This document shows positions 1 to 13,218 of a stretch of 64,000 nt of DNA, piece by piece. A program made the translations under genes and the position numbers. Every line of letters starts with the position of its first letter. The first letter of the stretch is position 1. The DNA is from an uncultured Methanobacterium sp. (lineage in GTDB: Archaea; Methanobacteriota; Methanobacteria; Methanobacteriales; Methanobacteriaceae): NCBI RefSeq assembly GCF_963665055.1, contig NZ_OY762014.1, positions 1-64,000 on the forward strand, read 5' to 3'. The notes below the pieces were generated by a model that saw nothing but the letters and a program-made list of their open reading frames with translations, was not told the origin of the DNA and did not search any database.

Positions 1-1045
<1,045 letters not shown>

Positions 1046-1597
1046 TATTTCACCCCTTGAAACATATATCTCCTAAAATTTAATCCCTCTCCTAAAATTT
1101 AATCCCATTTAAAATTTACATCTTACTTTTTATAGTTAACATTATGAACTGCAATTTACTTAAAATTTAAGTTATCCTGGGCTATGAAGTGGAAAAAAAG
1201 TAAATACATAAGAGGGGTATTGGGATTTAAAAAAACATTAGTATGCTAAAAATGTTCTAAATAGCTAATTATAAACTAATTATAATTAATTCCAAAATAT
1301 ACATAAATAAGTTTAAAATTCTTAAGAAAAATAATTTTTAAAGGAAAATTAATGTTTAAAAGAGTGATATGAGAGGTAAAATAAAAAGTTAAATTGAAAA
1401 AATGAAATTCAACTTTGAAATGTAATTAACAAAAGTAAATCAAAAAGAGATTAATGGAAGGTTAAACAGAATTATACTGATTTATATCGGTTAAATATTC
1501 CTGTTTGCCCCACCATGATGTTTTCATTCTTTTTAATGTTTCCACTGAAAGTAATTCTCGGTTTCATGTGAATCATTTCCATGATGTTTCTCATTTT
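1046..1597. other. AT-rich gap with a tandem 19-bp duplication
   Basis: No gene is seen. Two perfect adjacent copies of TCTCCTAAAATTTAATCCC lie at 1069-1087 and 1088-1106, directly upstream of the oxidoreductase start on the minus strand. The rest is AT-rich with no clear RNA gene. Confidence 0.6.
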
Positions 1598-3069
1598 TTA
1601 AGGTTTTCCCCGGGCCCACTCGGCACCAGCTTCCAGTATTTCCAGGTTGGCTGGTACCAGTTTGGGTTTTCTGCGGAAGGTGTGTTCCACTGCTTCGGTG
1701 AAAACATGTTTAGGAAGGCCAGTTAAGCCTAATTCCATTATAACTCCCAGCATTGCAGTGTTAGCTGCTCTTTTTACACCATGCTCCTTGGCTATCTTAC
1801 GGGCCGGTATGGACAGTGTCCTGAGTCCTTCTGGAGTTTCAAACTCACCAATACTGCTTTCGTAGATGATAATTCCACCTTCCCTAACACGGGATGCGAA
1901 TTTTTCCATGGAGGGCTTGTTCATTGCCACCAGACCATCAGATGTTTGAAGTACAGGGGAACCTATGGGCTCACCAGATATTACCACTGTACAGTCGGAT
2001 GTTCCTCCTCGCTGTTCCGGTCCGTATGAAGGATACCATGACACGTGTCGCTGGTCATTACAGGCTGCCTGAGCTAAGGTGAGTCCCATACTTAAAACTC
2101 CCTGACCTCCGAATCCTGCAATTCGAACCACCTTTCTTGGGAAGGATGGGTCATCCCGGGCCCTCCCATGAAGTGTCATCTTGAACTTCGAAGATGTCTT
2201 CCAAGGATTCCTGTGAAAAGTCACTACTTGCCCTGCAGAGGGTTTCTGTTTCGCTTCTTTTGTCCCGGAAGTTTTTCAGGGGGAATTCCTTGGTCATCTC
2301 ATTGTTAAACGAAGTCTTCGGTTGCCTGGGCATCCATTCTAAGGTTGGTAGGGCAGGGTGAAAGTACTTCCACAAATGCATAGCCTTTACTATCCTTTGA
2401 ACTTCAAGGGCTTTTTTCACTGCCCTTTTAGCTCTTCGAATGTTTTTAGGGGTCTGCTACAGATACGCGTTCAATGAAGACCGGTGCTCTCCAGGTTGTC
2501 CAGTAATTCTGCCATGTGCATGGGGTAACCCATGTAACGTGGGTCCCGGCCTGCAGGGCAGGTTACAGTGACTTCCCCAACCAGGGTGGTGGGTGCCATC
2601 TGTCCACCGGTCATTCCGTAGACAGTGTTGTTTACAAAGAACACTGCCATTTTTTCTCCCCGGTTAGCGGCCTGGATGGTTTCATTCAACCCTATTGATG
2701 CCAGGTCTCCATCTCCCCTGGTATAACATTACCACTGCATTTTCTTCTGCACGGGATATTCCCGGTTCCCACTGCTGGTGCACGTCCGTGTGCAACCTGT
2801 ACGTGTCCACAGTCAAAGTAGTAGTAAGCGAAAACTGCACATCCCACTGGACTGGTCATGACTGTGCGGTCCTGTATTCCCAGTTCATCCATAGCTTCTC
2901 CTATGAGTTTGTGGAGTATTCCATGGCCACATCCTGGACAGTAGTGAGTGGCGGTTGGTGCGCTTCCACCTTTACGGGGAAACTCATCCAGCATGGATTC
3001 TGGTTTTTTGAGGACTTTTTCATCCATCTTTACTTGGTTAACTTTATCCATGGTGTTATCAAGCGTCAT
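1598..3069 (-). CDS. vorA: Ketoisovalerate:ferredoxin oxidoreductase, VorA (beta-gamma fusion); frame-disrupted
   Basis: This is the TPP-binding beta subunit fused to the gamma subunit, as in VorA of Methanothermobacter (about 480 residues; here about 490 after frame repair). The beta part shows KGGSAPTATHYCPGCGHGIL, SPVGCAVFAYYYFDCG, HGRAPAVGTG and NNTVYGMTGGQMAPTTL. The gamma part shows VRIAGFGGQGVLSMGLTLAQ and YGPEQRGGTSDCTVVISGE. Vor converts 2-oxoisovalerate and related branched oxoacids plus CoA to acyl-CoA, CO2 and reduced ferredoxin. As written, the frame is broken seven times: one extra base near 2155-2157, 2307-2309, 2449-2452, 2486-2490, 2715-2718 and 2761-2763, and one missing base near 2394. 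Restoring them gives continuous conserved protein, including the beta-gamma junction. The start overlaps the vorB stop by 11 bases and follows GGTGG. Sequencing error is more likely than a true pseudogene. Confidence 0.85.
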
Positions 3070-4127
3070 CAGTTACCACCTTCCATTCATGGATCTTGTC
3101 TATGATGCTTTTCTGGTCTATGAGGTTTCCACCCATACGGTTCACCAGTTCCACTGGGCGCTGGCAGCCGATTGCCAGGATTACATCTTCTCTCATTTGA
3201 CCGTTACTCATTTCAACTGATAAAAACTGACAGTCTTTCCGGGCTAGTTCTCTTAATCGTTCTTCGGGGAATGGGAACAGTGTTTTTGGACGGAAGAGTC
3301 CTGCTTTTATACCTTCTGCTCGAACCATGTCCACTGCTGAACGGGCCACTCGGCTGCTTATACCATAGGCTACCAGAATGATATCTGCATCATCGGTCAA
3401 GTATTCCTCGTAGTCCACCTCGTTTTCGCGGATGGTCTGGTATTTATCCTGTAAACGGTAGTTGAAGTCTTCAAGCTGGTCGAAGTCCAGGAATATGCTG
3501 GTTACCAGGTTGCCTCTTGTTTCGCGGTTGCCCCCTAACCGCCCATGACTCGTCATAGGTTGGGGTTAGAGCTTCTGATGGGAAGTGGAGTCTTTCCACC
3601 ATCTGGCCCAGCACTCCCGTCTGCCAGGACTACTGCTGGGTTACGGTACTTTTCTGCCAGCTGGAAGGCTTTCATGGTGAAGTCGCACATTTCCTGGACA
3701 GAGTTTGGTGCCAGGACGATGTTGTGATAGTTTCCGTGGCCTCCTCCTTTAACCAGTTGTGTGTAGTCTGCTTGCTCTGGTCCAATGTTTCCCCAGACCG
3801 GGTCCGGCACGCATGATATCTACCAGGACGCAGGGAAGTTCTGCTCCTGCCAGGAAGGATACACCCTCCTGCATAAGACTTATTCCAGGTCCTGAGGATG
3901 CAGTTATAACCCTATGGCCTGCGGGCAGCTGCTCCGTAAACCATGTTTATGGAGGCTTCCTCTGATTCCGCCTGTACGAATTTACGGCCTACCTTTGGGA
4001 AGTAGAGTGAAGCTTCGTGTAAAACTTCAGAAGCGGGGGTTATAGGGTATCCGAAGAAGCAGTCACAACCTGCATACATTGCACCGACTATAACTGCAGT
4101 GTTGCCTTTTATTAGCTGTATGGTCAT
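3059..4127 (-). CDS. vorB: Ketoisovalerate:ferredoxin oxidoreductase, VorB (alpha); frame-disrupted
   Basis: Alpha subunit of the Vor complex, about 355 residues once the frame is repaired, the usual VorB length. Visible conserved pieces are KGNTAVIVGAMYAGCDCFFG, GYPITPASEVLHEAS, NIGPEQADYTQLVKGGGHGN, GISSRVARSAVDMVRAEG and the end-of-protein VNRMGGNLID. The reading frame is broken four times by a single extra base, each in a G/C run: near 3531-3535, 3616-3618, 3791-3794 and 3923-3925. Deleting one base at each site restores the conserved sequence. The start overlaps the vorC stop by four bases (ATGA) and has AGGAGG seven bases upstream inside vorC, so the three genes are translationally linked. 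Confidence 0.88.
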
Positions 4128-4414
4128 TTATCTTCCTCCTTAACCCCTTGTTCATTGTTAATCTTCTTTTGATCTTTACTTCGGGATCTTCGGGGTATGT
4201 GCACTTCCACAGCCAGTGGTTCTGGGCAGGTGTAGTAACAGTCCCCGCAACCGGTGCATCCTTTTCCAGTGTATTCTGCATAATGGTAACCGCGTTCATT
4301 GATGTCTTCACTCATTTTAAGGACACCTGCACGGCAGGCCAATATACAACGTTCACATGCCTTACATTCCAGTTCATTGAACACTGGATAAGGTTCTTTC
4401 TTGCGATTATTCAT
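4124..4414 (-). CDS. vorC: Ketoisovalerate:ferredoxin oxidoreductase, VorC (ferredoxin delta)
   Basis: A 96-residue two-cluster ferredoxin, first gene of the vorCBA operon. It has two cysteine motifs, CKACERCILACRAGV (residues ~17-31) and CTGCGDCYYTCPEP (~53-66), with the spacer MSEDINERGYHYAEY typical of VorC. The second cysteine group has the usual proline; the first has RAG instead of P after its fourth Cys. It should carry electrons from the TPP-enzyme core to free ferredoxin. The charged tail after residue 70 is longer than in the ~79-residue Methanothermobacter protein. GGGATGAT lies just upstream of the start. This gene is intact although both genes after it in the operon are frame-disrupted. 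Confidence 0.88.
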   Translation of the reverse strand: MNNRKKEPYPVFNELECKACERCILACRAGVLKMSEDINERGYHYAEYTGKGCTGCGDCYYTCPEPLAVEVHIPRRSRSKDQKKINNEQGVKEEDK

Positions 4415-4567
4415 GATTCATATCATCCCATTAACATTCAATAAAAAAATTTTAATCTGTAGTAAAACCTTAAAAAAATGAGGGAAAAATGGATTTAAAT
4501 AGATAGTGAATATCATTGGATAACTATTATCATCCTAATTTCCCATTAATTTAGATAAACAGGTTTA

Positions 4568-6246
<1,679 letters not shown>

Positions 6247-6379
6247 TTTTATCACCGGTTATTTTAACAAATCGCTGTTTATCAATTTTTTTAAATTTAT
6301 AATGCTTATTTTAAATTATATTCTGTTTTATTAATTTTTATAAGGAATTTTTATTATCCAATTTATATTATTATCCAAT

Positions 6380-6935
<556 letters not shown>

Positions 6936-7425
6936 AAGTAAAACCTCACATTAAATGTGGTTTAAGTCTTTTAATCAAGCCCTTGGCTAGTTTACCAGGG
7001 GTATAAAAACTAATAGATTTTTATTTTAATTGAGGATTCAAAGATAATTTGATTAAATAATTCAATTTTTATATCTTTTAATCTATGCTCACCTTTATAT
7101 TATAACTTTACACTAATTTTATAATGATTGTTAATGACAGTTTAATTTTGCTACTATAAATAAATTACCAATACCATGACACTCCCATCCATACATTTGT
7201 AACTGAGAAAAATTTGAGGTATGGAAAAAATTTTGAGATTGAACAATTTGATGGAAAAATTTTCAATATTATGGAAAATAATCCCATGAAGTTAGTTAAA
7301 TTAACATTCAATAAATTCCAAAACTATTTTAGTAGAACACCAAATTTTTCCATACAACACGTACTAAATATTCCAGGACGTACTAAATATTCAGGATTAA
7401 ATGGAAGATTAAAGGAGGCAAAGAG
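6936..7425. other. Divergent intergenic region with an 18-19-bp direct duplication
   Basis: AT-rich promoter region between the divergent XRE-cupin and kinase genes. ACGTACTAAATATTCCAGG (7359-7377) is followed immediately by a copy lacking one C (7378-7395). An open frame of 90 codons here shows no recognisable family and overlaps the true downstream start, so it is not called as a gene. Confidence 0.5.
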
Positions 7426-7915
7426 ATGGAAATGGATATTAAGATGGTTAATCTGGAAGCACCAGAAGATTGTAATCTTATTTTAGGTCAGAGCCACTTC
7501 ATCAAAACAGTGGAGGATCTTTACGAGGCCCATAGTGAATACCGTGCCACAGGCAGAGTTTGGCCTTGCGTTTGGAGAGGCTTCAGGGGATTGTCTGGTG
7601 AGAACTGCCGGGAACAATGCAGATCTGGAGAAACTGGCCGGAGAAAAAATGCTGGAGCTGTCCTGTGGTCACAGTTTCCTGATATTCCTGGCTAATGCAT
7701 TTCCCCTAAATCTCACCCAGAGAATAAAAGATGTGCCAGAGGTGGTTAATCTTTTCTGTGCCACTGCCAACCCGGTCCAGGTCCTGATTGTGGAAACCGA
7801 ACAAGGAAGAGGGATAATTGGAGTTGTTGATGGTTTTAAACCACAAGCCATTGAAACTGAAGAAGATGTGGCTGGAAGGAAGAAATTCCTCCGGGATATT
7901 GGTTACAAATTATAA
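7426..7915 (+). CDS. Adenosine-specific kinase (DUF355 family); one frameshift
   Basis: About 162 residues once repaired, matching the short archaeal DUF355 / adenosine-specific kinase family. Conserved segments are NLILGQSHFIKTVEDLYEA near the N-terminus, FGLAFGEASGDCLVRTAGN, AGHSFLIFL-like CGHSFLIFLANAFPLN, VVNLFCATANPVQVLI, ETEQGRGIIGVVDGFKP and the closing RKKFLRDIGYKL. An extra C in the CCC at 7529-7531 splits the frame; removing it gives DLYEAIVNTVPQAEFGLAF. AGGAGG lies seven bases before the ATG. Family members bind adenosine or nucleotides in crystal structures; the physiological role is poorly known. This is the last of the genes in the indel-rich segment. Confidence 0.82.
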
Positions 7916-8250
7916 TCAAAGAATATTCAGCCATTATTTAAGTTTCAATTCATTTAATTTTTCCCTGTTCATCCGTAGTTTAAAAACCCTTCAATGTTAA
8001 AAAAGAAACCTCAAATTCTTTAAAATTTTTCTTATTTTTATAAAGTCATCTTTAATCTGATCTTTAATAAGAATTAACCACACCGCAAAATTGCAATTTA
8101 AGATTATCTGAATTAAAAAAATGATATCTTGAAATCATGAAATATTCCTAAAATCCAGTCATATTATCTTAAATTTATATCCCATGAAATCAATATTATA
8201 ATATATAAAATAGGTTGAATACTTTGTTAAACAGTTCAGGGGGTTAAAAT
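7916..8250. other. AT-rich gap
   Basis: No gene, RNA or repeat array recognised. A TATA-like AATATATAAAATA stretch near 8200-8212 could be the promoter of the following small gene. Confidence 0.4.
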
Positions 8251-8565
8251 ATGGCCAATATTTTATTTTACAGAGTTAGTGGGAGTAAAAAGAAAGATAC
8301 TGCTATTGATGTGGATGATAAGTACATATCACTCCAGAATAGAAGAGAAGGAGCCATGGTTGTTAAATTCAGGGGTCCTGAAGATAAATTGATGGAAATT
8401 CATGATTTTTTCGATGCACTACATGATATGGAAACTGTTCCTGTGGATATTGATAGTACCGGACCAGTAGAGTACTATTTCAGGGGGATATCACCGCTCA
8501 GTGATGATGAAGATAACGGGTTTCCCATTAAAAGGTTCAGTGTGACTTTACAGCAGCGAAGATAA
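8251..8565 (+). CDS. Hypothetical protein, 104 residues
   Basis: I do not recognise the family. The frame starts after a strong CAGGGGG ribosome site and a TATA-like stretch, and codon use matches its neighbours, so it is probably a real gene. The protein is soluble and acidic overall, with alternating short hydrophobic segments (NILFYRVSG, AMVVKFRG, VEYYFRGISP) suggesting a small beta-rich fold, an acidic cluster SDDEDNG near residue 83 and a basic C-terminal end (LQQRR). There is no signal peptide, membrane segment or metal-binding cysteine. The convergent neighbour begins its stop only 41 bases downstream. Confidence 0.6.
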   Translation: MANILFYRVSGSKKKDTAIDVDDKYISLQNRREGAMVVKFRGPEDKLMEIHDFFDALHDMETVPVDIDSTGPVEYYFRGISPLSDDEDNGFPIKRFSVTLQQRR

Positions 8566-8605
8566 CCTATTTGAACATTAAAGATTATTCCGGCGTGCTC
8601 CAGAT

Positions 8606-9175
8606 TTATTTAAGCATTTCAGCATGTTTCTGGAATATAGCTGGTATTTCCTCGGGATTTTCGAATACAGTGGTGCTGTCCATTGTTGACAGTTTTTCAA
8701 CGTGCTCGGCATCTTCACGAGTTATAGTCAACTCCAGATCCTTACCATTGGGGAGTTTAGTGGTAACAATACCCTCCCTAAAGTCCGTAGGCATGACGTA
8801 AATCGGAGTGTTAGTTTTTTGACCCATTATGGCTGCATTGGTGAGTAGAGTGTCTGCTATACGCAGCGAGATTTTGGCCACTGTATTGGATGTTGCTGGA
8901 GCCACCAATAAGAATGCATATCTTCCCAGTTGAATCTGTCCAGCCAGAAAGGGAGCATTGGAGTTGATTTCAGTCCATGTTTTGTCAAATTTTGTTTCCA
9001 GAGTGTTAGAGAGGTTGTAATATTTTAAAACCTGGTCTCCTGCCTTGGATATGAACACCCTGATGTCAAATTGTTTATGGTATTCATCCCTCATCTGTTG
9101 CATGATTTCTACTGTTTCCACCAGTTTTTCACCGCTTCCCGTAATCCCCCAGGCTATTTTTCTTTTTTTGTTCAT
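8606..9175 (-). CDS. afpA: Archaeoflavoprotein AfpA
   Basis: A 189-residue flavoprotein of the Dfp/UbiX-like fold. The N-terminus KIAWGITGSGEKLVETVEIM carries the FMN-binding GITGSG turn. The middle APATSNTVAKISLRIADTLL is the conserved APATSNT flavin-contact motif. IYVMPTDF follows. Archaeal AfpA accepts electrons from ferredoxin in Archaeoglobus; the related DmrX-type proteins reduce dihydromethanopterin. Length matches AfpA. No clear ribosome site is seen before the ATG. It stands alone between a small unknown gene and a zinc-ribbon protein, so its partner here is not indicated. Confidence 0.82.
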   Translation of the reverse strand: MNKKRKIAWGITGSGEKLVETVEIMQQMRDEYHKQFDIRVFISKAGDQVLKYYNLSNTLETKFDKTWTEINSNAPFLAGQIQLGRYAFLLVAPATSNTVAKISLRIADTLLTNAAIMGQKTNTPIYVMPTDFREGIVTTKLPNGKDLELTITREDAEHVEKLSTMDSTTVFENPEEIPAIFQKHAEMLK

Positions 9176-9508
9176 GAACTTATTTCTGTACTGAGTTCAT
9201 AATTTATTTTTCGATTGCCCTTTAACTCCGACTGAAGTCAAACCATAAATTAAGGTCAAACCATAAATATTAGAATTAATCTAGGAATAATCTAAAGAAT
9301 AATCTAGAGAATAATTTAAAGGGTATTCAATCTTTAATAAACTATACCATCTCACACACTGCAAATTAATACTCAAATTTATCCATATTTTGTAAAAGAG
9401 CAATATTCACTGCTTAAATAAGGGCTGATTGAGCAAATAGTGCCTGATTCATTAAATAGGGCAAAATATGAATGATTATATAAACTAACTCCCATAAACT
9501 AATTCCTG
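9176..9508. other. AT-rich gap with short tandem duplications
   Basis: No gene seen. GTCAAACCATAAAT occurs twice (about 9237-9250 and 9255-9268), followed by three to four degenerate copies of GAATAATCTAGA between about 9285 and 9320. Confidence 0.45.
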
Positions 9509-9709
9509 GTGGTGTTTAACATCCAGAATAATGAAGAAAATAAAAAAGCTGAAAAAATTGAAACCTGTTACACTTGTGGTAAAAAGTTTGACATGAATAA
9601 AGAGGATGGAAGCCGCTACCGATACGAAAAATTCCCATTATGTGCATATTGTGCCGAATTTTACGGCTTTTATTTCGATGATCCGGGACAAAAAAGAAAG
9701 GAAAAATAA
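9509..9709 (+). CDS. Small zinc-ribbon protein
   Basis: A 66-residue hydrophilic protein with two CxxC pairs, CYTCGKKF (residues ~20-27) and CAYCAEFYGF (~46-55), spaced as in a single treble-clef or zinc-ribbon site. The start is one of two adjacent GTG codons; there is no ATG upstream in frame. Lys/Glu-rich ends flank the ribbon. No enzymatic domain is visible, and the partner (nucleic acid or protein) is unknown. The Zn-binding pattern and coding bias support a real gene. Confidence 0.6.
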   Translation: MVFNIQNNEENKKAEKIETCYTCGKKFDMNKEDGSRYRYEKFPLCAYCAEFYGFYFDDPGQKRKEK

Positions 9710-9915
9710 GAAAATAATTGGGAAAAACAATTACTTGAAAAATAATTATTAGTTTTTTTAGTTTCCCAATTTCATTAGTTTCCAATTATCACCCTAAAAA
9801 TCCACTAAGTAAGTTCCTAAGAGGTTCTTAAGAAGTTCCTAAAAGTTCCTAATAAAGAAATAAGAATTTTATTTTATTATTTCTTTTTCCTTATTTCATT
9901 GTTTCTTAAAATTTA

Positions 9916-11265
9916 TTAGTTCCCTAAATGCTTTTTAACCAGAGAAATACCCCATTCTGCCATTTTAGTGGCATCATCAGTGTTTTTAGCTTCTGCAAAG
10001 CATCTGAAGATGGGTTCTGTTCCAGATGGTCTGATGATAATCCATCCTTCATCCCGGAATATCTTCACCCCATCGGTGGTGTCAATTTCAAATTCCTTGG
10101 TATCTGCGGCGATTTTATCCATTACTTCACGTTTCAAGTCATCAGGACATTCCACTTTCATCTTCACTGACTGATAGGCAGGAAGTTCCGCCACCAGCTG
10201 GGATAATGGTTTTCCAGTGAGGGCCATGATTTCCACAATTTTGGCAGTGGACATTGCTGCATCCCTGCCTAAGACAAAGTCCGGGAAAATAAGACCTCCA
10301 TTTTCTTCTCCACCGAATAATCCATCGCTTTCTTTGAGTTCACGGGCTACCAGAAGGTCACCCACGCGGGTAGCTTTCACTGTCCCCCCACACTCCTCGG
10401 CTATGTCATAAATTGCAGTTGAGGTGGCCACGGTGGTTACTATGAGTCCTCCCTGATTTTCCTGCAGTAACTGTTTTTCCACCAAGGCGAATGTTTTATC
10501 CCCCATTACAAAGCTACCATTTTCGTCAATGCAGATGGTACGATCGGCATCCCCATCATGGGCAATTCCCAGATCTGCCCCAGTGGCTTTCACTGTTTTT
10601 ATGAGTTCCTGAAGGTTATCTTCTGTTGGTTCCGGGTTTCTCCCTGGGAAGTGACCATCAGGCTGACAGTTTAAAGTGGTTATTTCACATCCCAGTTTGC
10701 GGAGAATGTATGGAGTGGTGGAACAGGCAGCTCCACTACCACAATCTACTATCACCTTGAGATTGGCTTTTTTAATGGCATCATGGTCCACACGCTGTAT
10801 CACTTCATCAATGTATTCATCAACCAGACCAGGATTGGTAATTACCTCACCAATTTCATCCCAGGCCACCCTATCTGGGTTTTCGTTGAAGTACATATCC
10901 TCGATCTTAAGTTCCATGTCTTCAGCAATACCAATTCCATCTTCATCCACGAATTTTATCCCGTTGTACTGTGGAGGGTTGTGGGATGCGGTGATTATAA
11001 CTCCACCATCGTAGTAGTTCCTTACTGCATATTGAACTGCAGGTGTGGGTAGTATTCCCAGATCAACCACTTGACATCCTGATGAAAGGAGTCCTGATAT
11101 CACTGCGTGTTTTATTAATGGAGTGGATGTTCTGGGGTCCCCCCCAACAGCAACCCATCCTTTAACCAGTGTTCCGTATGCTGCGGCCAGTTTTGATGCG
11201 AATTCTGGTGTTAATACTTCATTGGCAATTCTTCTAACCCCAAATGTTCCGAATAACTTTTTCAT
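9916..11265 (-). CDS. glmM: Phosphoglucosamine mutase GlmM
   Basis: A 449-residue member of the alpha-D-phosphohexomutase family, the usual length for archaeal GlmM. It opens with MKKLFGTFGVRRIANE. The active-site phosphoserine loop is VIITASHNPPQYNGIKF (residues ~89-105). The metal-binding loop is GIAHDGDADRTICID (~237-251). The sugar-binding loop is GGEENGGLIFPD. The C-terminal phosphate-binding loop is IIRPSGTEPIFRCF. It interconverts glucosamine-6-phosphate and glucosamine-1-phosphate for UDP-GlcNAc, needed for pseudomurein and surface glycans. Phosphomannomutase activity cannot be excluded from sequence. It is transcribed alone; the surface-sugar genes just downstream fit its role. Confidence 0.87.
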   Translation of the reverse strand: MKKLFGTFGVRRIANEVLTPEFASKLAAAYGTLVKGWVAVGGDPRTSTPLIKHAVISGLLSSGCQVVDLGILPTPAVQYAVRNYYDGGVIITASHNPPQYNGIKFVDEDGIGIAEDMELKIEDMYFNENPDRVAWDEIGEVITNPGLVDEYIDEVIQRVDHDAIKKANLKVIVDCGSGAACSTTPYILRKLGCEITTLNCQPDGHFPGRNPEPTEDNLQELIKTVKATGADLGIAHDGDADRTICIDENGSFVMGDKTFALVEKQLLQENQGGLIVTTVATSTAIYDIAEECGGTVKATRVGDLLVARELKESDGLFGGEENGGLIFPDFVLGRDAAMSTAKIVEIMALTGKPLSQLVAELPAYQSVKMKVECPDDLKREVMDKIAADTKEFEIDTTDGVKIFRDEGWIIIRPSGTEPIFRCFAEAKNTDDATKMAEWGISLVKKHLGN

Positions 11266-11583
11266 AAGAGCACTTCCTTAAATTTTCATGTGAAACTGTT
11301 TGAATACAATTCAATAAGGCAACTTCAATAATACAAATGAATTTAATTACCTGATTAATTTTAAATATGGTCTTATTAATATGGTTTTAATTATAATATG
11401 GTCTTAAATCCGTATTTTTATTAATGTAAAATCTGCTTTAAACTGTTGCTTAGATGGGTATTAGCAATAGATTTATCTAACGTAACTACTCCCATAGATT
11501 ATTTAACATAATTACTCCATTTAAGAGGATTACCTAAATAGGTACCCCATTTAAGGAGGGAATTAATTAACATAACTACTCAT
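11266..11583. other. AT-rich gap with imprecise short repeats
   Basis: No gene seen. ATATGGTCTTA recurs near 11365 and 11395, and variants of ACATAACTACTC / ATAATTACTCCATTTAAG recur between about 11475 and 11583, a degenerate tandem pattern. Confidence 0.45.
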
Positions 11584-13050
11584 CTAAATATTTACCCTCC
11601 AAACTTTATAATCTTTGTTCTGGTAAACCAGGGTGAAATAACCAGGATGAGATATTGGGGACTGTTCTACAAAGTATCCAATATTATCCCTTTTAACATC
11701 TTCTTTTGTGAAATTTCCACTGTAGTAAAGGTTTCGATCAAGGACTTTAACCATACCCGGCTGGTAACCCCCTGTGGAAACTGGCTGCCTGGATACCGAG
11801 ACAATCACCGGATCAATGCCTTCAGTGAGGGACATGACCACACTCTTACCATCCCCATTATCCGCAAACCACTGGGCTAAATCTCTTTGAGAGTCAGTGA
11901 CCATTGGTTTTACAGATAGGGCGTAGAATAATCCTGAAAAAACTGCAGAGATGATTAAAATGATAATTAGAACTTTGTATATTTTTTCGTAGCTTGGTTT
12001 GGTACTGCAGGTGTGGATGTATTCCAAGCCCAGTGCAGCCATTATCATCACTGGAAAGACTGCAAAATTCAGTATTCGATCTATGAGTATGGAAAATCCC
12101 AAAATATACGCATTGCTTAATATTAACAGGAATAAAGTCCAAGTAATTATTAAAATATCTTTTCGGGACAATTTTTCAGCCCATCTTTTCATACTATTTT
12201 CTTTGAATCCTTTAATCCGAATAATTAACCATAAAACAGCAAATATCAGGGCTGGAACTCCCAATGTCTTGGCCAGAATGATTAAATATTCAACCGGACC
12301 CTGAAGAACTGCTTGAGGGTTGTGGAAAGTGTATCCATACTGGATCAATAGGGGAACCCACCATAAAGCAGCCACTATGAGGGTAAATCCCAGGAATATT
12401 CCTAATGAGGAGTAATCCACCTCATCCTTTCGCAGTTTGAGGGATAATGTGAAAAGCAGTACCACCCCTAACATTATTAATCCGGTTAAGTTATGGGTTA
12501 ACATCATTAATCCGCCGATAATACCCCCTAAAACCGCAAATATATGACCATCGCCTTCCAGTGCACAGTAGTAAAAGTAAACCGCCAGGGGGAAGAAGAT
12601 TAAGGCCAGGGTTTCAGGTAATGGTAGCATAGCCCGGTGGAATACTGATGTGAAAAACAGGAAAAATCCAGCCAGTAAGGCCACTCTTAAGTTGTAAAAC
12701 TGGCGGGCAACATAGGTGAATGATAAAACCAGGGAAAATGCAAAAACTGGTTGAAGATACCTGGCTATCTGGAAGGGATCAACTTTCAAAAGGGCCGCCA
12801 ATGCCGCAAGGAGGTAATGGAATAGAGGAGGATAGAATATTGGCCTGCCAAATGGGGCATAGGTTAAAGGGTCCCAGAATGTTAGTCCCTGTTCCATGTA
12901 AAGTTTGGCCAGGTGAACATGGTAATATATATCCCAGCTTAAGGGCCACTGGTACTTTAAAGTGGGAATAAGAGCAATGATGAATGCCAGAATGGCAGGA
13001 ATCAGAAGTAACAGAACAGACTTATTTTTAGTTATTTTTTCATATTCCAT
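11584..13050 (-). CDS. GT-C family membrane glycosyltransferase (paralogue 1)
   Basis: About 488 residues, roughly 11-12 hydrophobic segments, a large soluble C-terminal part. Just after the first membrane segment comes the loop WPLSWDIYYHVHLAKLY, holding the acidic and histidine residues typical of GT-C enzymes (PMT/ArnT/AglB-like) that use lipid-linked sugars at the outer face. It shares this region almost word for word with the second GT-C protein 3 kb away (IALIPTLKYQWPL, HVHLAKLYMEQGL, YAPFGRPIFYPP), so the two are paralogues. AGGTG precedes the ATG chosen here. The donor and acceptor are unknown; nearby deacetylase and GT2 genes suggest surface glycan or glycoprotein assembly. Confidence 0.7.
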   Translation of the reverse strand: MEYEKITKNKSVLLLLIPAILAFIIALIPTLKYQWPLSWDIYYHVHLAKLYMEQGLTFWDPLTYAPFGRPIFYPPLFHYLLAALAALLKVDPFQIARYLQPVFAFSLVLSFTYVARQFYNLRVALLAGFFLFFTSVFHRAMLPLPETLALIFFPLAVYFYYCALEGDGHIFAVLGGIIGGLMMLTHNLTGLIMLGVVLLFTLSLKLRKDEVDYSSLGIFLGFTLIVAALWWVPLLIQYGYTFHNPQAVLQGPVEYLIILAKTLGVPALIFAVLWLIIRIKGFKENSMKRWAEKLSRKDILIITWTLFLLILSNAYILGFSILIDRILNFAVFPVMIMAALGLEYIHTCSTKPSYEKIYKVLIIILIISAVFSGLFYALSVKPMVTDSQRDLAQWFADNGDGKSVVMSLTEGIDPVIVSVSRQPVSTGGYQPGMVKVLDRNLYYSGNFTKEDVKRDNIGYFVEQSPISHPGYFTLVYQNKDYKVWRVNI

Positions 13051-13218
13051 TAGCACACCTGTGAGGATGATGAATATTAAATAGTAAAGTAAACTTTAGA
13101 GAGTATTTAATTGGAAGTTATTGATTTAAACATAAATAACTTAGGTCAGGATTAATTTAAAAATAATTTTATTAACACTCATTATAAAAGATAATAAAAA
13201 GAATTAAAGGTACCAGAT

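Noticed and set aside
7214..7486. 90-codon open frame upstream of the DUF355 kinase
   Set aside because: No recognisable family, no ribosome site, contains the duplicated repeat and overlaps the kinase start.
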